Shown: one piece after another, positions 1-4,991 of the stretch
Layout of the letters: each line of letters begins with the position of its first letter
Position numbering within the stretch: position 1 is the first letter of the stretch
DNA from: Sulfuricystis sp964478415
GTDB taxonomy: Bacteria; Pseudomonadota; Gammaproteobacteria; Burkholderiales; Rhodocyclaceae
NCBI GenBank assembly: GCA_964478415.1
Contig: CAYZII010000089.1
Coordinates: forward strand, 1 to 6,156
DNA: 6,156 bases
Direction: 5' to 3'
The notes under the pieces: generated by a model
What the model was told of the DNA's origin: nothing
The model's input: the letters and a program-made list of their open reading frames with translations, nothing else
Database searches by the model: none
Translations under genes and position numbers: made by a program

Positions 1-30
1 AGGCCCGCACGCAGCGGCTCAATTCATGCC

Positions 31-66
31 GTCTCAATCCCTTTGTTTTCAGGGCGTTTTGCTGAC
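31..66 (-). repeat. CRISPR direct repeat, second from leader
   Basis: This 36-nt copy is identical to the one at 99-134. Its outermost bases are the inverted trinucleotides GTC and GAC. The crRNA-sense strand is minus, judged from the ATTGAGAC end. Confidence 0.95.
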
Positions 67-98
67 AGGTGGGTAAACAAAAACGCCCGTTATGAAAA

Positions 99-134
99 GT
101 CTCAATCCCTTTGTTTTCAGGGCGTTTTGCTGAC
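99..134 (-). repeat. CRISPR direct repeat, leader-adjacent
   Basis: This 36-nt copy is identical to the one at 31-66. It directly abuts the non-repetitive leader-like sequence at 135. Known Cas1-Cas2 chemistry predicts new spacers enter at the 134/135 junction. Confidence 0.95.
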
Positions 135-251
135 TGTCAGCTTGTGATTTCCTCCAGAGAAACAACAACTTGTCGGCGGCGCTCGGGAAAAGCCGCGCTG
201 CGCGGGGAGTTGTCTTTGCGTGTCAGGTTCCGGGCTGGCATGGCGGTCAAT
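135..251 (-). promoter_or_regulatory. CRISPR leader region
   Basis: This 117-nt non-coding stretch lies between the stop of the second cas2 (252) and the first repeat. The array reads leftward, so this is the leader position. On the minus strand it starts with TTGACC, holds a short GC hairpin followed by CTTTT, then a less GC-rich part containing TTGTTGTTT, and ends GGAAATCACAAGCTGACA against the repeat. The last bases GCTGAC are the inverted copy of the repeat's first bases GTCAGC, giving a palindrome across the insertion junction. I could not identify a convincing -10 box, so the array promoter is not placed. Confidence 0.6.
188..205 (-). terminator. possible weak terminator of the cas operon
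   Basis: On the minus strand CCGCG-CAG-CGCGG forms a five-base-pair, all-GC hairpin, followed at once by CTTTT. It lies about 50 nt downstream of the last cas2 stop and upstream of the array. That would suit attenuation of cas readthrough into the array. The stem and T tract are short, so it could also simply be structure in the leader. Confidence 0.25.
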
Positions 252-536
252 TTACCACGCAGTGGGCAGTCCGCTCCACTGGATGCCTTCGGGCAGCGCC
301 GCCTTGCCCAGCCGCGCCTTGAACCCGCGCTTTGGCAAGGGGTAGGCCCGCAGGTCGTCTTCCTTTTCGTCGATGAGGGGTGCAACATCGGCGATGCAGC
401 ATTCCAGCGCCCGCTCGTCGCCGGTAAAGAGGAAAACGGAATATTGCAGTGGCAGCGCGCGCTTTTTGAGCGCCCGAAAGACGCGCCCCAGGCGCTTCGG
501 GTGGCTGATGTCGTAGCAAATCACGTAGTCGCTCAT
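252..536 (-). CDS. cas2: Cas2 endoribonuclease-fold adaptation protein (second copy)
   Basis: A 94-residue Cas2, the usual size for the family. Cas2 dimers bridge two Cas1 dimers in the complex that inserts new spacers. The first beta strand reads MSDYVICYD with the conserved acidic residue at D9, followed by P-x-RL and an SVF motif at residues 33-35, typical of the ferredoxin-like Cas2 fold. LIDEKEDDLRAYPL follows in the middle. The C-terminal tail from about residue 80 (ALPEGIQWSGLPTAW) differs from the other Cas2 here. The start is fixed by a strong ribosome site, GAGGAGGTG (542-550), lying inside the end of cas1, and by the ATGA overlap with the cas1 stop. It is the last gene of the operon and lies next to the leader. 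It shares motifs with the upstream Cas2 but is clearly diverged, so it is not a recent duplicate. Confidence 0.9.
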   Translation of the reverse strand: MSDYVICYDISHPKRLGRVFRALKKRALPLQYSVFLFTGDERALECCIADVAPLIDEKEDDLRAYPLPKRGFKARLGKAALPEGIQWSGLPTAW

Positions 537-1510
537 TCGAGCACCTCCTCGGCGTCTGCGTCGAAAGGCGGCGCTTCGATGGCGTGGCCGACGGTTTCGG
601 CCAGCAACTCGACTTCGGCCTGAATGCCGGCGCGCAGCACTTCGCTGTAGCCTTCGTATGCCTTGTAGTAGCGCGCCCGGCCGGCCTTGCCGAGCAGACA
701 GCCGGCCTCGGTCGTGGAAAAGTCGTCTTGCGTGACGATCTGATCCTTGACGAGTTTGAGACAGAAGCGGTCGCACAAGGGGCGCACGGCTTCGAGTAGA
801 TCGGAAGCCAGCGATTCGCGGCCATAGTCGAGCGCATGATAGAAGCCGACGTAAGGGTCGAAGCCGGCACCGTAGAGCGCGATGGCCAGTTCCGCATGGG
901 CGAGCGTGTAGGTGAGCGACAGCAACGCGTTGAAGGGGTCTTTCGGCGGGCGGCGGTTGCGGCTTTTGAAGTGCAGGCTTTCCGGCACCACGGCTTTGAG
1001 GCCGTCGAAATAGGCATGCGCGGCGGCGCCTTCCAGCCCACGCAAGGCGGCGAGGCTGTCGGCTTGGTCAAGGCGCGCGCGCTGGGCCTCGAGGATGCCC
1101 TTGTAATGGGTGAGTTCGTAGCGCGCCATGCGGTTCCGTTCCCGCATGGCATCGAACCATTCGATCTGGCGGGCAAGCTTCCGATCGATCAGCGCGCGGG
1201 CGAAGGCAAGGCAAAAGGCGGGCTCCAGGCTTTTTTTGATCTGCTCGACGCGCCGCGCGGCGTCGTTGTGCGGCCGGGCGAGCAGCAGGGTGGGCTTGCC
1301 GCGCCGGCCCGAGAGGACGATCACGCCCACGCCGCGTTCGCCCAGCTGCCCCAACAGCGATGCGGAGAGCGTCACGTCGCCGCGCAGGAAAACGCGTGTG
1401 ATCGGCGCAAGCGGCACGGTGCCGATGCGTTCATTGTTTTCGCGGAAGACGAGCGCGCCGGATTCGTGTTCGAGCACGACGCCGCGCCGGTCGACGAAGA
1501 GGCTGCTCAT
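533..1510 (-). CDS. cas1: Cas1 integrase
   Basis: A 325-residue Cas1, the metal-dependent integrase that joins prespacers to the CRISPR array. Residues 1 to about 80 form the N-terminal beta domain (FVDRRGVVLEHESGALVF, then GVGVIVLSGRRGKPTLLL). The C-terminal helical domain carries the expected catalytic triad: E160 in GLEGAAAHAYF, H225 in GFYHALDYG and D237 in SLASDLLEAVRPL. The motif YFDGL after E160 and DPFNALLSLTYTL are also classic Cas1 signatures. The chosen start (MSSLFVDRRG) lies 2 nt after the stop of the upstream cas2 with no good Shine-Dalgarno, which suggests translational coupling; longer open-frame upstream sequence overlaps cas2 and does not look like Cas1. It overlaps the downstream cas2 by 4 nt. 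No fusion to a reverse transcriptase or Cas4 is present. The gene appears intact. Confidence 0.97.
   Translation of the reverse strand: MSSLFVDRRGVVLEHESGALVFRENNERIGTVPLAPITRVFLRGDVTLSASLLGQLGERGVGVIVLSGRRGKPTLLLARPHNDAARRVEQIKKSLEPAFCLAFARALIDRKLARQIEWFDAMRERNRMARYELTHYKGILEAQRARLDQADSLAALRGLEGAAAHAYFDGLKAVVPESLHFKSRNRRPPKDPFNALLSLTYTLAHAELAIALYGAGFDPYVGFYHALDYGRESLASDLLEAVRPLCDRFCLKLVKDQIVTQDDFSTTEAGCLLGKAGRARYYKAYEGYSEVLRAGIQAEVELLAETVGHAIEAPPFDADAEEVLE
542..550 (-). promoter_or_regulatory. ribosome binding site of the second cas2
   Basis: The minus strand reads GAGGAGGTG, with seven bases between GGAGG and the ATG at 536 once the trailing TG is counted in the spacer. The same bases encode the last residues of Cas1 (EEV). 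This selects the 94-residue Cas2 start over the longer open frame that runs upstream within cas1. Confidence 0.75.
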
Positions 1511-1512
1511 GG

Positions 1513-1797
1513 TCAGACGATGGCGAAGTGGTTTTCGGTGAAGGTCGCCGCCCGCCCGTGCAGCATCGGCTTCATGCGCGGATCGAGGGCGAAGATGTGG
1601 ATGCGGTCTTCGTCTGGATCGATCAGGCTTGCGAGGTCGTCGCGGATGCGTGCGAGTTCCGCCGCCGTCGCCCAGATTTCGAACACGGATTTTTGGCCGG
1701 CGACCTTGTAGCCGGTCAGATACCGGCACACCTTGTGAAGCCGCTGCGGTTCGCAAACGTCGTAGGCGACGAGGTAGAGGGTGCGGGCTTTGTCCAT
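1513..1797 (-). CDS. cas2: Cas2 endoribonuclease-fold adaptation protein (first copy)
   Basis: A 94-residue Cas2, first gene of the cas2-cas1-cas2 operon. The first strand reads LYLVAYDV with the conserved acidic residue at D13, then P-x-RL-HKV, a KSVFE motif at 37-40 and LIDPDEDRIHIFAL around 58-71, all matching the Cas2 ferredoxin-like fold. Against the second Cas2 the shared motifs are YD-x3-P-x-RL, SVF, LID-x2-ED and a C-terminal G, but the C-termini are unrelated. The start lies beside the divergent intergenic region. No Shine-Dalgarno is visible, but TATGAT sits six bases before the ATG, so the transcript could be leaderless. The stop is separated from cas1 by two bases. Whether this or the other copy is the working partner of Cas1 cannot be told from sequence. 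Confidence 0.93.
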   Translation of the reverse strand: MDKARTLYLVAYDVCEPQRLHKVCRYLTGYKVAGQKSVFEIWATAAELARIRDDLASLIDPDEDRIHIFALDPRMKPMLHGRAATFTENHFAIV

Positions 1798-1803
1798 GTG
1801 AAG

Positions 1804-1809
1804 ATCATA
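1804..1809 (-). promoter_or_regulatory. candidate -10 box of the cas operon
   Basis: TATGAT on the minus strand, one mismatch from TATAAT, ends six bases before the cas2 ATG. A transcript from it would start about at the ATG and be leaderless. The hexamer 17 bp upstream (TGCCTC) is a poor -35, so an activator or a different promoter remains possible. Confidence 0.3.
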
Positions 1810-1836
1810 GAAAAGCCAGCGTCAATGAGGCAGCGG

Positions 1837-1848
1837 GGCAAGCTTGCC
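1837..1848. promoter_or_regulatory. 12-bp palindrome, candidate operator
   Basis: GGCAAGCTTGCC is a perfect 12-bp palindrome in the 94-bp gap between the divergent cas operon and toxin-antitoxin genes. It covers the position where the -35 box of the rightward promoter would sit relative to TATGAT at 1863. Toxin-antitoxin operons are commonly autoregulated at such sites; binding here is inferred. Confidence 0.4.
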
Positions 1849-1862
1849 AGAGGCGTTTGACG

Positions 1863-1868
1863 TATGAT
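1863..1868 (+). promoter_or_regulatory. candidate -10 box of the toxin-antitoxin operon
   Basis: TATGAT, one mismatch from consensus, lies 23 bases before the antitoxin ATG. That leaves room for a 5' leader of about 17 nt with the strong ribosome site. No good -35 is present at 17 bp spacing (AAGCTT, within the palindrome), so the promoter call is weak. Confidence 0.35.
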
Positions 1869-1877
1869 GCTTTTTAC

Positions 1878-1886
1878 GGAGGTGAT
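1878..1886 (+). promoter_or_regulatory. very strong ribosome binding site of the antitoxin gene
   Basis: GGAGGTGAT is a nine-base perfect complement of the bacterial 16S 3' end (ATCACCTCC), five bases before the ATG. It fixes the antitoxin start and suggests higher translation of antitoxin than of the GTG-initiated toxin behind it, as expected for such pairs. Confidence 0.8.
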
Positions 1887-1891
1887 GAGAT

Positions 1892-2113
1892 ATGGATGCC
1901 GAACTTTCGAAGTGGATCAGCATCGATCCCGAAGTGCGCGGCGGCAAGCCGTGCATTGCCGGCACGCGCATTGCCGTGCAAGACATTTTGGAATATCTCG
2001 CCGGTGGCATGAGCGAGCGCGAGATTCTCGAAGATTTTCCGAGCCTGCGTAGGGAGCATATACACGCGGCACTCGCGTTCGCGGCCGATCGCGAACGGCG
2101 CCTGGCGGCGTAG
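1892..2113 (+). CDS. DUF433-family antitoxin
   Basis: A 73-residue protein of the DUF433 family, typical in size. The family hallmark is at residues 11-27: IDPEV-x-GGKPCI-x-GTRI, followed by a helix-turn-helix-like region (VQDILEYLAGGMSEREIL, then DFPSL, to about residue 62). DUF433 proteins are usually encoded directly before a DUF5615 PIN-like protein, as here, and are taken to be the DNA-binding antitoxin that also represses its own operon. The start is set by the nine-base ribosome site. The toxin gene starts four bases after the stop. It is on the opposite strand to every CRISPR gene in the window, so it is its own transcription unit. Intact. Confidence 0.9.
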   Translation: MDAELSKWISIDPEVRGGKPCIAGTRIAVQDILEYLAGGMSEREILEDFPSLRREHIHAALAFAADRERRLAA

Positions 2114-2117
2114 TTCC

Positions 2118-2519
2118 GTGACCCTTGCCGTTGCGTCCGGACTTGGGCTGCTATTCGACGAGAACCTGAGTCCGCGCCTTATCGACATGCTGGCCACCGA
2201 GTTTCCCGCCAGCCAGCACGTCGACACTGTCGGCCTGCATGGCCGACCGGATCGCGAAATCTGGCAGGCTGCCGGAGATCTGGGTCTGGTTCTGGTTCTG
2301 GTGTCGAAGGATAACGACTTCCGTCAGTTGAGCTTTCTCTATGGCGCGCCACCCAAGGTCATCTGGCTGCATGTCGGTAATGTGACGACAAAGGCGATTG
2401 CCGCTTTGCTGCGCGCGCGCCGGACGCAAATCGCGGCTTTCGTCGCCGATCCGGAAACGGCGCTCCTGGTGCTGGAGCCGCTCGCTGCTTCGGTTTCGGC
2501 GGTTGAAAACCTTCTTTAG
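2118..2519 (+). CDS. DUF5615 PIN-like toxin
   Basis: A 133-residue protein of the DUF5615 (Mut7-C/PIN-like nuclease) family, the usual partner of DUF433. Visible motifs are LLFDENLSPRL (acidic D14/E15), then HGRPDREIWQAA (D45, E47), SKDNDF (D65, D67), and LYGAPPKVIWL-x-VGN, all diagnostic of the family; the acidic residues would bind metal for RNA cleavage by analogy with PIN nucleases. The only usable start before the first core strand is the GTG at 2118, four bases after the antitoxin stop, with a weak ribosome site; translation is probably coupled to the antitoxin. Odd point: the strand before SKDNDF is GLVLVLV, encoded by three exact TCTGGT units, about two residues longer than I expect from family members. 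The protein is otherwise complete, so toxin activity is plausible but could be altered. Confidence 0.88.
   Translation: MTLAVASGLGLLFDENLSPRLIDMLATEFPASQHVDTVGLHGRPDREIWQAAGDLGLVLVLVSKDNDFRQLSFLYGAPPKVIWLHVGNVTTKAIAALLRARRTQIAAFVADPETALLVLEPLAASVSAVENLL
2285..2302 (+). repeat. (TCTGGT)3 tandem hexamer inside the toxin gene
   Basis: Three perfect copies of TCTGGT lie in frame and encode the alternating Leu-Val run just before the catalytic SKDNDF motif. Gain or loss of a unit keeps the frame but changes the strand length by two residues. Confidence 0.9.
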
Positions 2520-2596
2520 CGCGGAACGCATCACGTGCCGATCGCGACTGCGCGCGTTTCATTCGCCCTGGCTGGTCCGAGATCGACGATGTGGCA

Positions 2597-3697
2597 TTAG
2601 GCAATAGTAATCGCGTCGTTGGGCAGCGTCAGCCCGCGGCGGGTGTGCGGCTTTTGGCCTTCGCGGGCGAGGAGATAGGGCGCGGCGGCCGGCCCCAGCG
2701 AGGTTTTCAAGGCCGCCTCGAGCTTGGCGTTGTTCTGCTCGAAAAATTCTTTTTCCATGCCGTCTTTGAGCCGCCGCTGCGCGGCTTCGAAGGCTTCGGC
2801 GTCAATACCCACGACGCGCGCGTAGTGCTTGAGGTATTCCGCGGGTTCGATCTCGCGCCAGTGGCGCATCGGCCGGCCGTCCAACGCGGTTTGCGCCCAG
2901 AAGGCGAACCAGGCGACGAGCGCCGGCTTGAGAGCCACTTCGCGCCGGCCACAAAGGACGCGCCGCGTGCTGCGGTCGATGACAAGCTTCGGCGGGGCGA
3001 AGCTTTCCTGCAGCGCGGCCACGGTCTCGACGAAGCCGGCGCGCCGTTCGGCCAAAGCCTTTGGCAGACCGTGGCGCAGCAGCACGACGGGGATTTCGGC
3101 CAAGGTGACTACCGCCTCGGCGGTGTCGATGTGGCGGCCATCGCGCGTGGTCAGGCGGCGCGGCTTGGCCGGCGGGAAGAAGAAGTCGGGATGGGATTCG
3201 AAGGGCGGCGAGACGAGCACGTGCGAGAGCCGATCCTGCGGGCGGGCGAAAAGCGAGAAGGCGTAGCCCAGATAAAAGCCCATCGTCTTTCTGCCGCCGG
3301 CGATCGAGACATGCAGCGCGGCATCCTCATCGCGCGTGAGCTCCGCCATCAGCGCGGTGATCGCATCGGCGGCGGCGGCGTTCTCGGCCGGGGTGCGGAT
3401 GTCGGCAAGCGGTGCGCCCCCTGGTCCGGCGATGACGCGGATGTTCCCCTCGGCGAAGTCGGGCTTGCCGACCGTCGGGTAGTCTTTCACGAAGGCGTGA
3501 AACTGCCCGCCGTCGGGGTGCAGGAGCGCCGCTTTGGCCAGCCGCGCACCATCCGCGGTGGTGACGAGATGGATCTCGGTCGGGTGAAAGGGCGGCACCG
3601 CCTGTGTCAGCGCGTAAAGCGTCTCGGTGACGATCTGCGGGGAAAGACCGGTGACGCACAGCAGGATGCGGCGGGGGTAATCGTGCGGCGCTTTCAT
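2597..3697 (-). CDS. CARF-domain CRISPR accessory protein, NE0113 family (candidate ring nuclease or regulator)
   Basis: A 366-residue protein I assign to the NE0113 CRISPR-associated family (Cas_NE0113, often named Csm6-like or ring nuclease in annotations). The N-terminal CARF domain shows the ligand-loop motif VTGLSPQIVTETLYAL at residues 15-30 and HVSIAGGRKTMGFYLGYAF at 129-147, the second loop of the Rossmann-like cyclic-oligoadenylate pocket. By analogy with ring nucleases, S19 and K137 are candidates for signal cleavage. After a linker, residues 238-270 (KLVIDRSTRRVLCG, then VALKPALVAWFAFWAQ) resemble a winged-helix segment, and 285-335 are predicted charged helices. No convincing HEPN R-x4-6-H RNase motif is present, so it is unlikely to be a classical Csm6 RNase. 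It lies 58 nt downstream of the ATPase gene on the same strand. No Shine-Dalgarno is seen before the ATG, so the start is less sure than the family call. Its stop lies 77 nt from the convergent toxin gene. Confidence 0.82.
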   Translation of the reverse strand: MKAPHDYPRRILLCVTGLSPQIVTETLYALTQAVPPFHPTEIHLVTTADGARLAKAALLHPDGGQFHAFVKDYPTVGKPDFAEGNIRVIAGPGGAPLADIRTPAENAAAADAITALMAELTRDEDAALHVSIAGGRKTMGFYLGYAFSLFARPQDRLSHVLVSPPFESHPDFFFPPAKPRRLTTRDGRHIDTAEAVVTLAEIPVVLLRHGLPKALAERRAGFVETVAALQESFAPPKLVIDRSTRRVLCGRREVALKPALVAWFAFWAQTALDGRPMRHWREIEPAEYLKHYARVVGIDAEAFEAAQRRLKDGMEKEFFEQNNAKLEAALKTSLGPAAAPYLLAREGQKPHTRRGLTLPNDAITIA

Positions 3698-3755
3698 GCC
3701 GGAGGATTATGCGCAAAGTCGGCGCTCATGACACGGCACGGCAAGCTTGTCGAGG

Positions 3756-4907
3756 TCAGCCAACCGCACGAAAATCTTCCGCCAGTAGTGCCTCGAACGG
3801 AATGACCTGGACACGTTCGTGCAGCGGGTAGCTTTGCGTTCCGGGGTAGATCACCCACAAACGCTCCAGCCTCAGGTCTTCGAGCGCGTGGCGCATCGAG
3901 GGCGTCAGGCGCGGCGCGTCGGCGCGCTTGATCTCGAAACCGATGCGTCGCCCGGCGATGAACAGCAAGGCATCGAGTTCCGCACCGGCATGCGTGGCCC
4001 AGAAATAGGCTTCGTCGGGTTGCAGGCGATGAAGGGCTTGCTCCAGCACGAAGCCTTCCCACGAAGCGCCACATTTGGGATGCGAGAGCAACGCATCGGG
4101 ATCGCCGATCCCCAGCAAATGGTGGAGCAGGCCGCTGTCGCGCCAGTAGAGCTTGGGCGCCTTGACCTGGCGCTTGCCGATGTTTTCGTGCCAGGGTGTA
4201 AGCTGGCGCACCAGGTAGGCGCCCGTCAGCAGATCGAGATAGCGGCGTACGGTGTTTTCGGACAGCCCCAAGGCGCGCGCCGGCTCGGCGGCATTCCACA
4301 CCTGGCCGTGGTAATGGGCGAGCATGATCAGGAAACGCTGCAAGGCGGCCGGCGCGATCGAGATGCCCAGTTGCGGCAGGTCACGTTCGACCAGCGCGAG
4401 CAGATAGTTTTTGCGCCAGATGCGGCTGTCCTCGTCCGTCGCGGCGAGAAAGGCCGGTGGCAGGCCGCCGCGCAGCCACAGAGTCGCGCAGTTTGCCGCG
4501 CCCACCTCGTCGATGGTGAAGCCCGGCACTTCGATGATTTCGATGCGGCCAGCCAGCGATTCGCTGGATTGTCGCAGTAGTGCGGGTGAGGCACTGCCCA
4601 AAAGCAGAAAATTTGCCGGCGCCGGACTCCTGTCGGCCAGCACGCGCAAGACGGGAAAGAGATGGGGAGCATGTTGGATTTCGTCGATGACCACCAACCC
4701 GGTCAAGGGGGATAGCGCCGTCAGCGGCTCGGCCAGGCGCGCAAGGCTTACCGGGTCTTCTAGATCGAAGTAATTGGCGCTGGTTGGAGCGACGAAGGAT
4801 CGGGCAAGGGTGGTCTTGCCGACCTGGCGTGGCCCGACCAGCGCGACGATGCGGCTGCGGCGTAAAGCCGCTTTAATGGCGGAAGTAAGGCGCGGACGAG
4901 GGTGCAT
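3756..4907 (-). CDS. AAA ATPase with DUF4143 C-terminal domain
   Basis: A 383-residue protein of the AAA_14/DUF4143 family, full length. Walker A is GPRQVGKT at 25-32, Walker B LVVIDEIQ at 71-78, and sensor-like LLLGSAS at 101-107. A middle helix-turn-helix-like segment follows (ALGLSENTVRRYLDLLTGAYLV, 212-233). The C-terminus has the pattern of a PD-(D/E)xK nuclease-like fold: E284 in WEGFVLEQAL, D312 in ELDALL and E325-x-K327 in GFEIKRA. The cellular role of this family is poorly known; members occur scattered in bacterial and archaeal genomes and are often in mobile or defence regions. It sits between two CARF genes, 84 nt after the CARF-RelE stop and 58 nt before the NE0113 gene, so co-transcription is possible, though the 84-nt AT-richer gap may hold its own promoter. 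No Shine-Dalgarno is visible. Its membership of the CRISPR response is inference from position only. Confidence 0.88.
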   Translation of the reverse strand: MHPRPRLTSAIKAALRRSRIVALVGPRQVGKTTLARSFVAPTSANYFDLEDPVSLARLAEPLTALSPLTGLVVIDEIQHAPHLFPVLRVLADRSPAPANFLLLGSASPALLRQSSESLAGRIEIIEVPGFTIDEVGAANCATLWLRGGLPPAFLAATDEDSRIWRKNYLLALVERDLPQLGISIAPAALQRFLIMLAHYHGQVWNAAEPARALGLSENTVRRYLDLLTGAYLVRQLTPWHENIGKRQVKAPKLYWRDSGLLHHLLGIGDPDALLSHPKCGASWEGFVLEQALHRLQPDEAYFWATHAGAELDALLFIAGRRIGFEIKRADAPRLTPSMRHALEDLRLERLWVIYPGTQSYPLHERVQVIPFEALLAEDFRAVG

Positions 4908-4936
4908 CCCGGCATATTACCGTGAAAATCGTCTAA

Positions 4937-4953
4937 TGAAATGAGGAATTTCA
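4937..4953. promoter_or_regulatory. inverted repeat upstream of the ATPase gene
   Basis: TGAAAT-gagga-ATTTCA is a perfect six-base inverted repeat with a five-base spacer. It sits in the AT-richer 84-nt gap before the ATPase start, overlapping a possible weak -35-like TTTACA on the minus strand. It could be a protein-binding site for an independent ATPase promoter. No strong -10 is visible, so this is tentative. Confidence 0.3.
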
Positions 4954-4991
4954 ATGTAAAGACAAGAGTCGGCGCTGGAAAGACGGCAGAT

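Larger units (their letters stand above)
1..134 (-). CRISPR. CRISPR array, leader-proximal end (2 repeats visible)
   Basis: Two identical 36-nt direct repeats lie at 31-66 and 99-134. On the plus strand they begin GTCTCAATCCC and end GCGTTTTGCTGAC. They enclose one complete 32-nt spacer (67-98); 1-30 is a further spacer, cut off by the window edge or just complete. Read on the minus strand, the repeat ends in ATTGAGAC, a typical 8-nt crRNA 5' tag for Cas6-processed type I/III arrays, so I infer leftward transcription, the same direction as the adjacent cas genes. In that orientation the repeat can form a weak CCCT/AGGG stem with an 8-nt loop. No degenerate terminal repeat is seen, so 134 is the leader end and 67-98 is the newest spacer. 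The array must continue beyond the left edge. Confidence 0.95.

Noticed and set aside
252..776. Longer 174-codon version of the second cas2
   Set aside because: The extra N-terminus is Arg-rich out-of-frame cas1 sequence; the Shine-Dalgarno at 542-550 and the ATGA overlap select the 94-residue start.
247..1176. Minus-strand open frame of 309 codons overlapping cas1 in another frame
   Set aside because: Its translation is low-complexity (Ser, Arg, Pro, Ala) and out of frame with the genuine Cas1 and Cas2 proteins.
836..1711. Plus-strand open frame of 291 codons opposite cas1 and cas2
   Set aside because: It is antisense to clear cas1/cas2 coding sequence with conserved catalytic residues and shows no domain of its own.
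2520..2596. Possible bidirectional terminator between the convergent toxin and NE0113 genes
   Set aside because: I found no stable stem followed by a T tract in the 77-nt gap.
2642..2665. R345-x5-H351 near the C-terminus of the NE0113 protein as a HEPN active site
   Set aside because: It sits in the terminal tail, lacks the usual polar residue after Arg and is not in a helical HEPN context.
3698..3755. Separate promoter for the NE0113 gene based on CATAAT just before its start
   Set aside because: No -35 box at proper spacing, and the hexamer lies only eight bases before the ATG; cotranscription with the ATPase is simpler.
2591..3805. Long plus-strand open frame (404 codons) opposite the NE0113 gene
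   Set aside because: It is antisense to a recognisable CARF protein, its translation is rich in Arg and Gly with no family motif, and it is a typical shadow of GC-rich codon bias.
3709..3831. Small plus-strand frame (40 residues) with GGAGG before its ATG, divergent from the NE0113 gene
   Set aside because: Most of it is antisense to the end of the ATPase gene and the product has no recognisable feature; the GGAGG is probably chance.
3819..4580. Plus-strand open frame of 253 codons opposite the ATPase gene
   Set aside because: Antisense shadow of the ATPase gene, without recognisable motifs.
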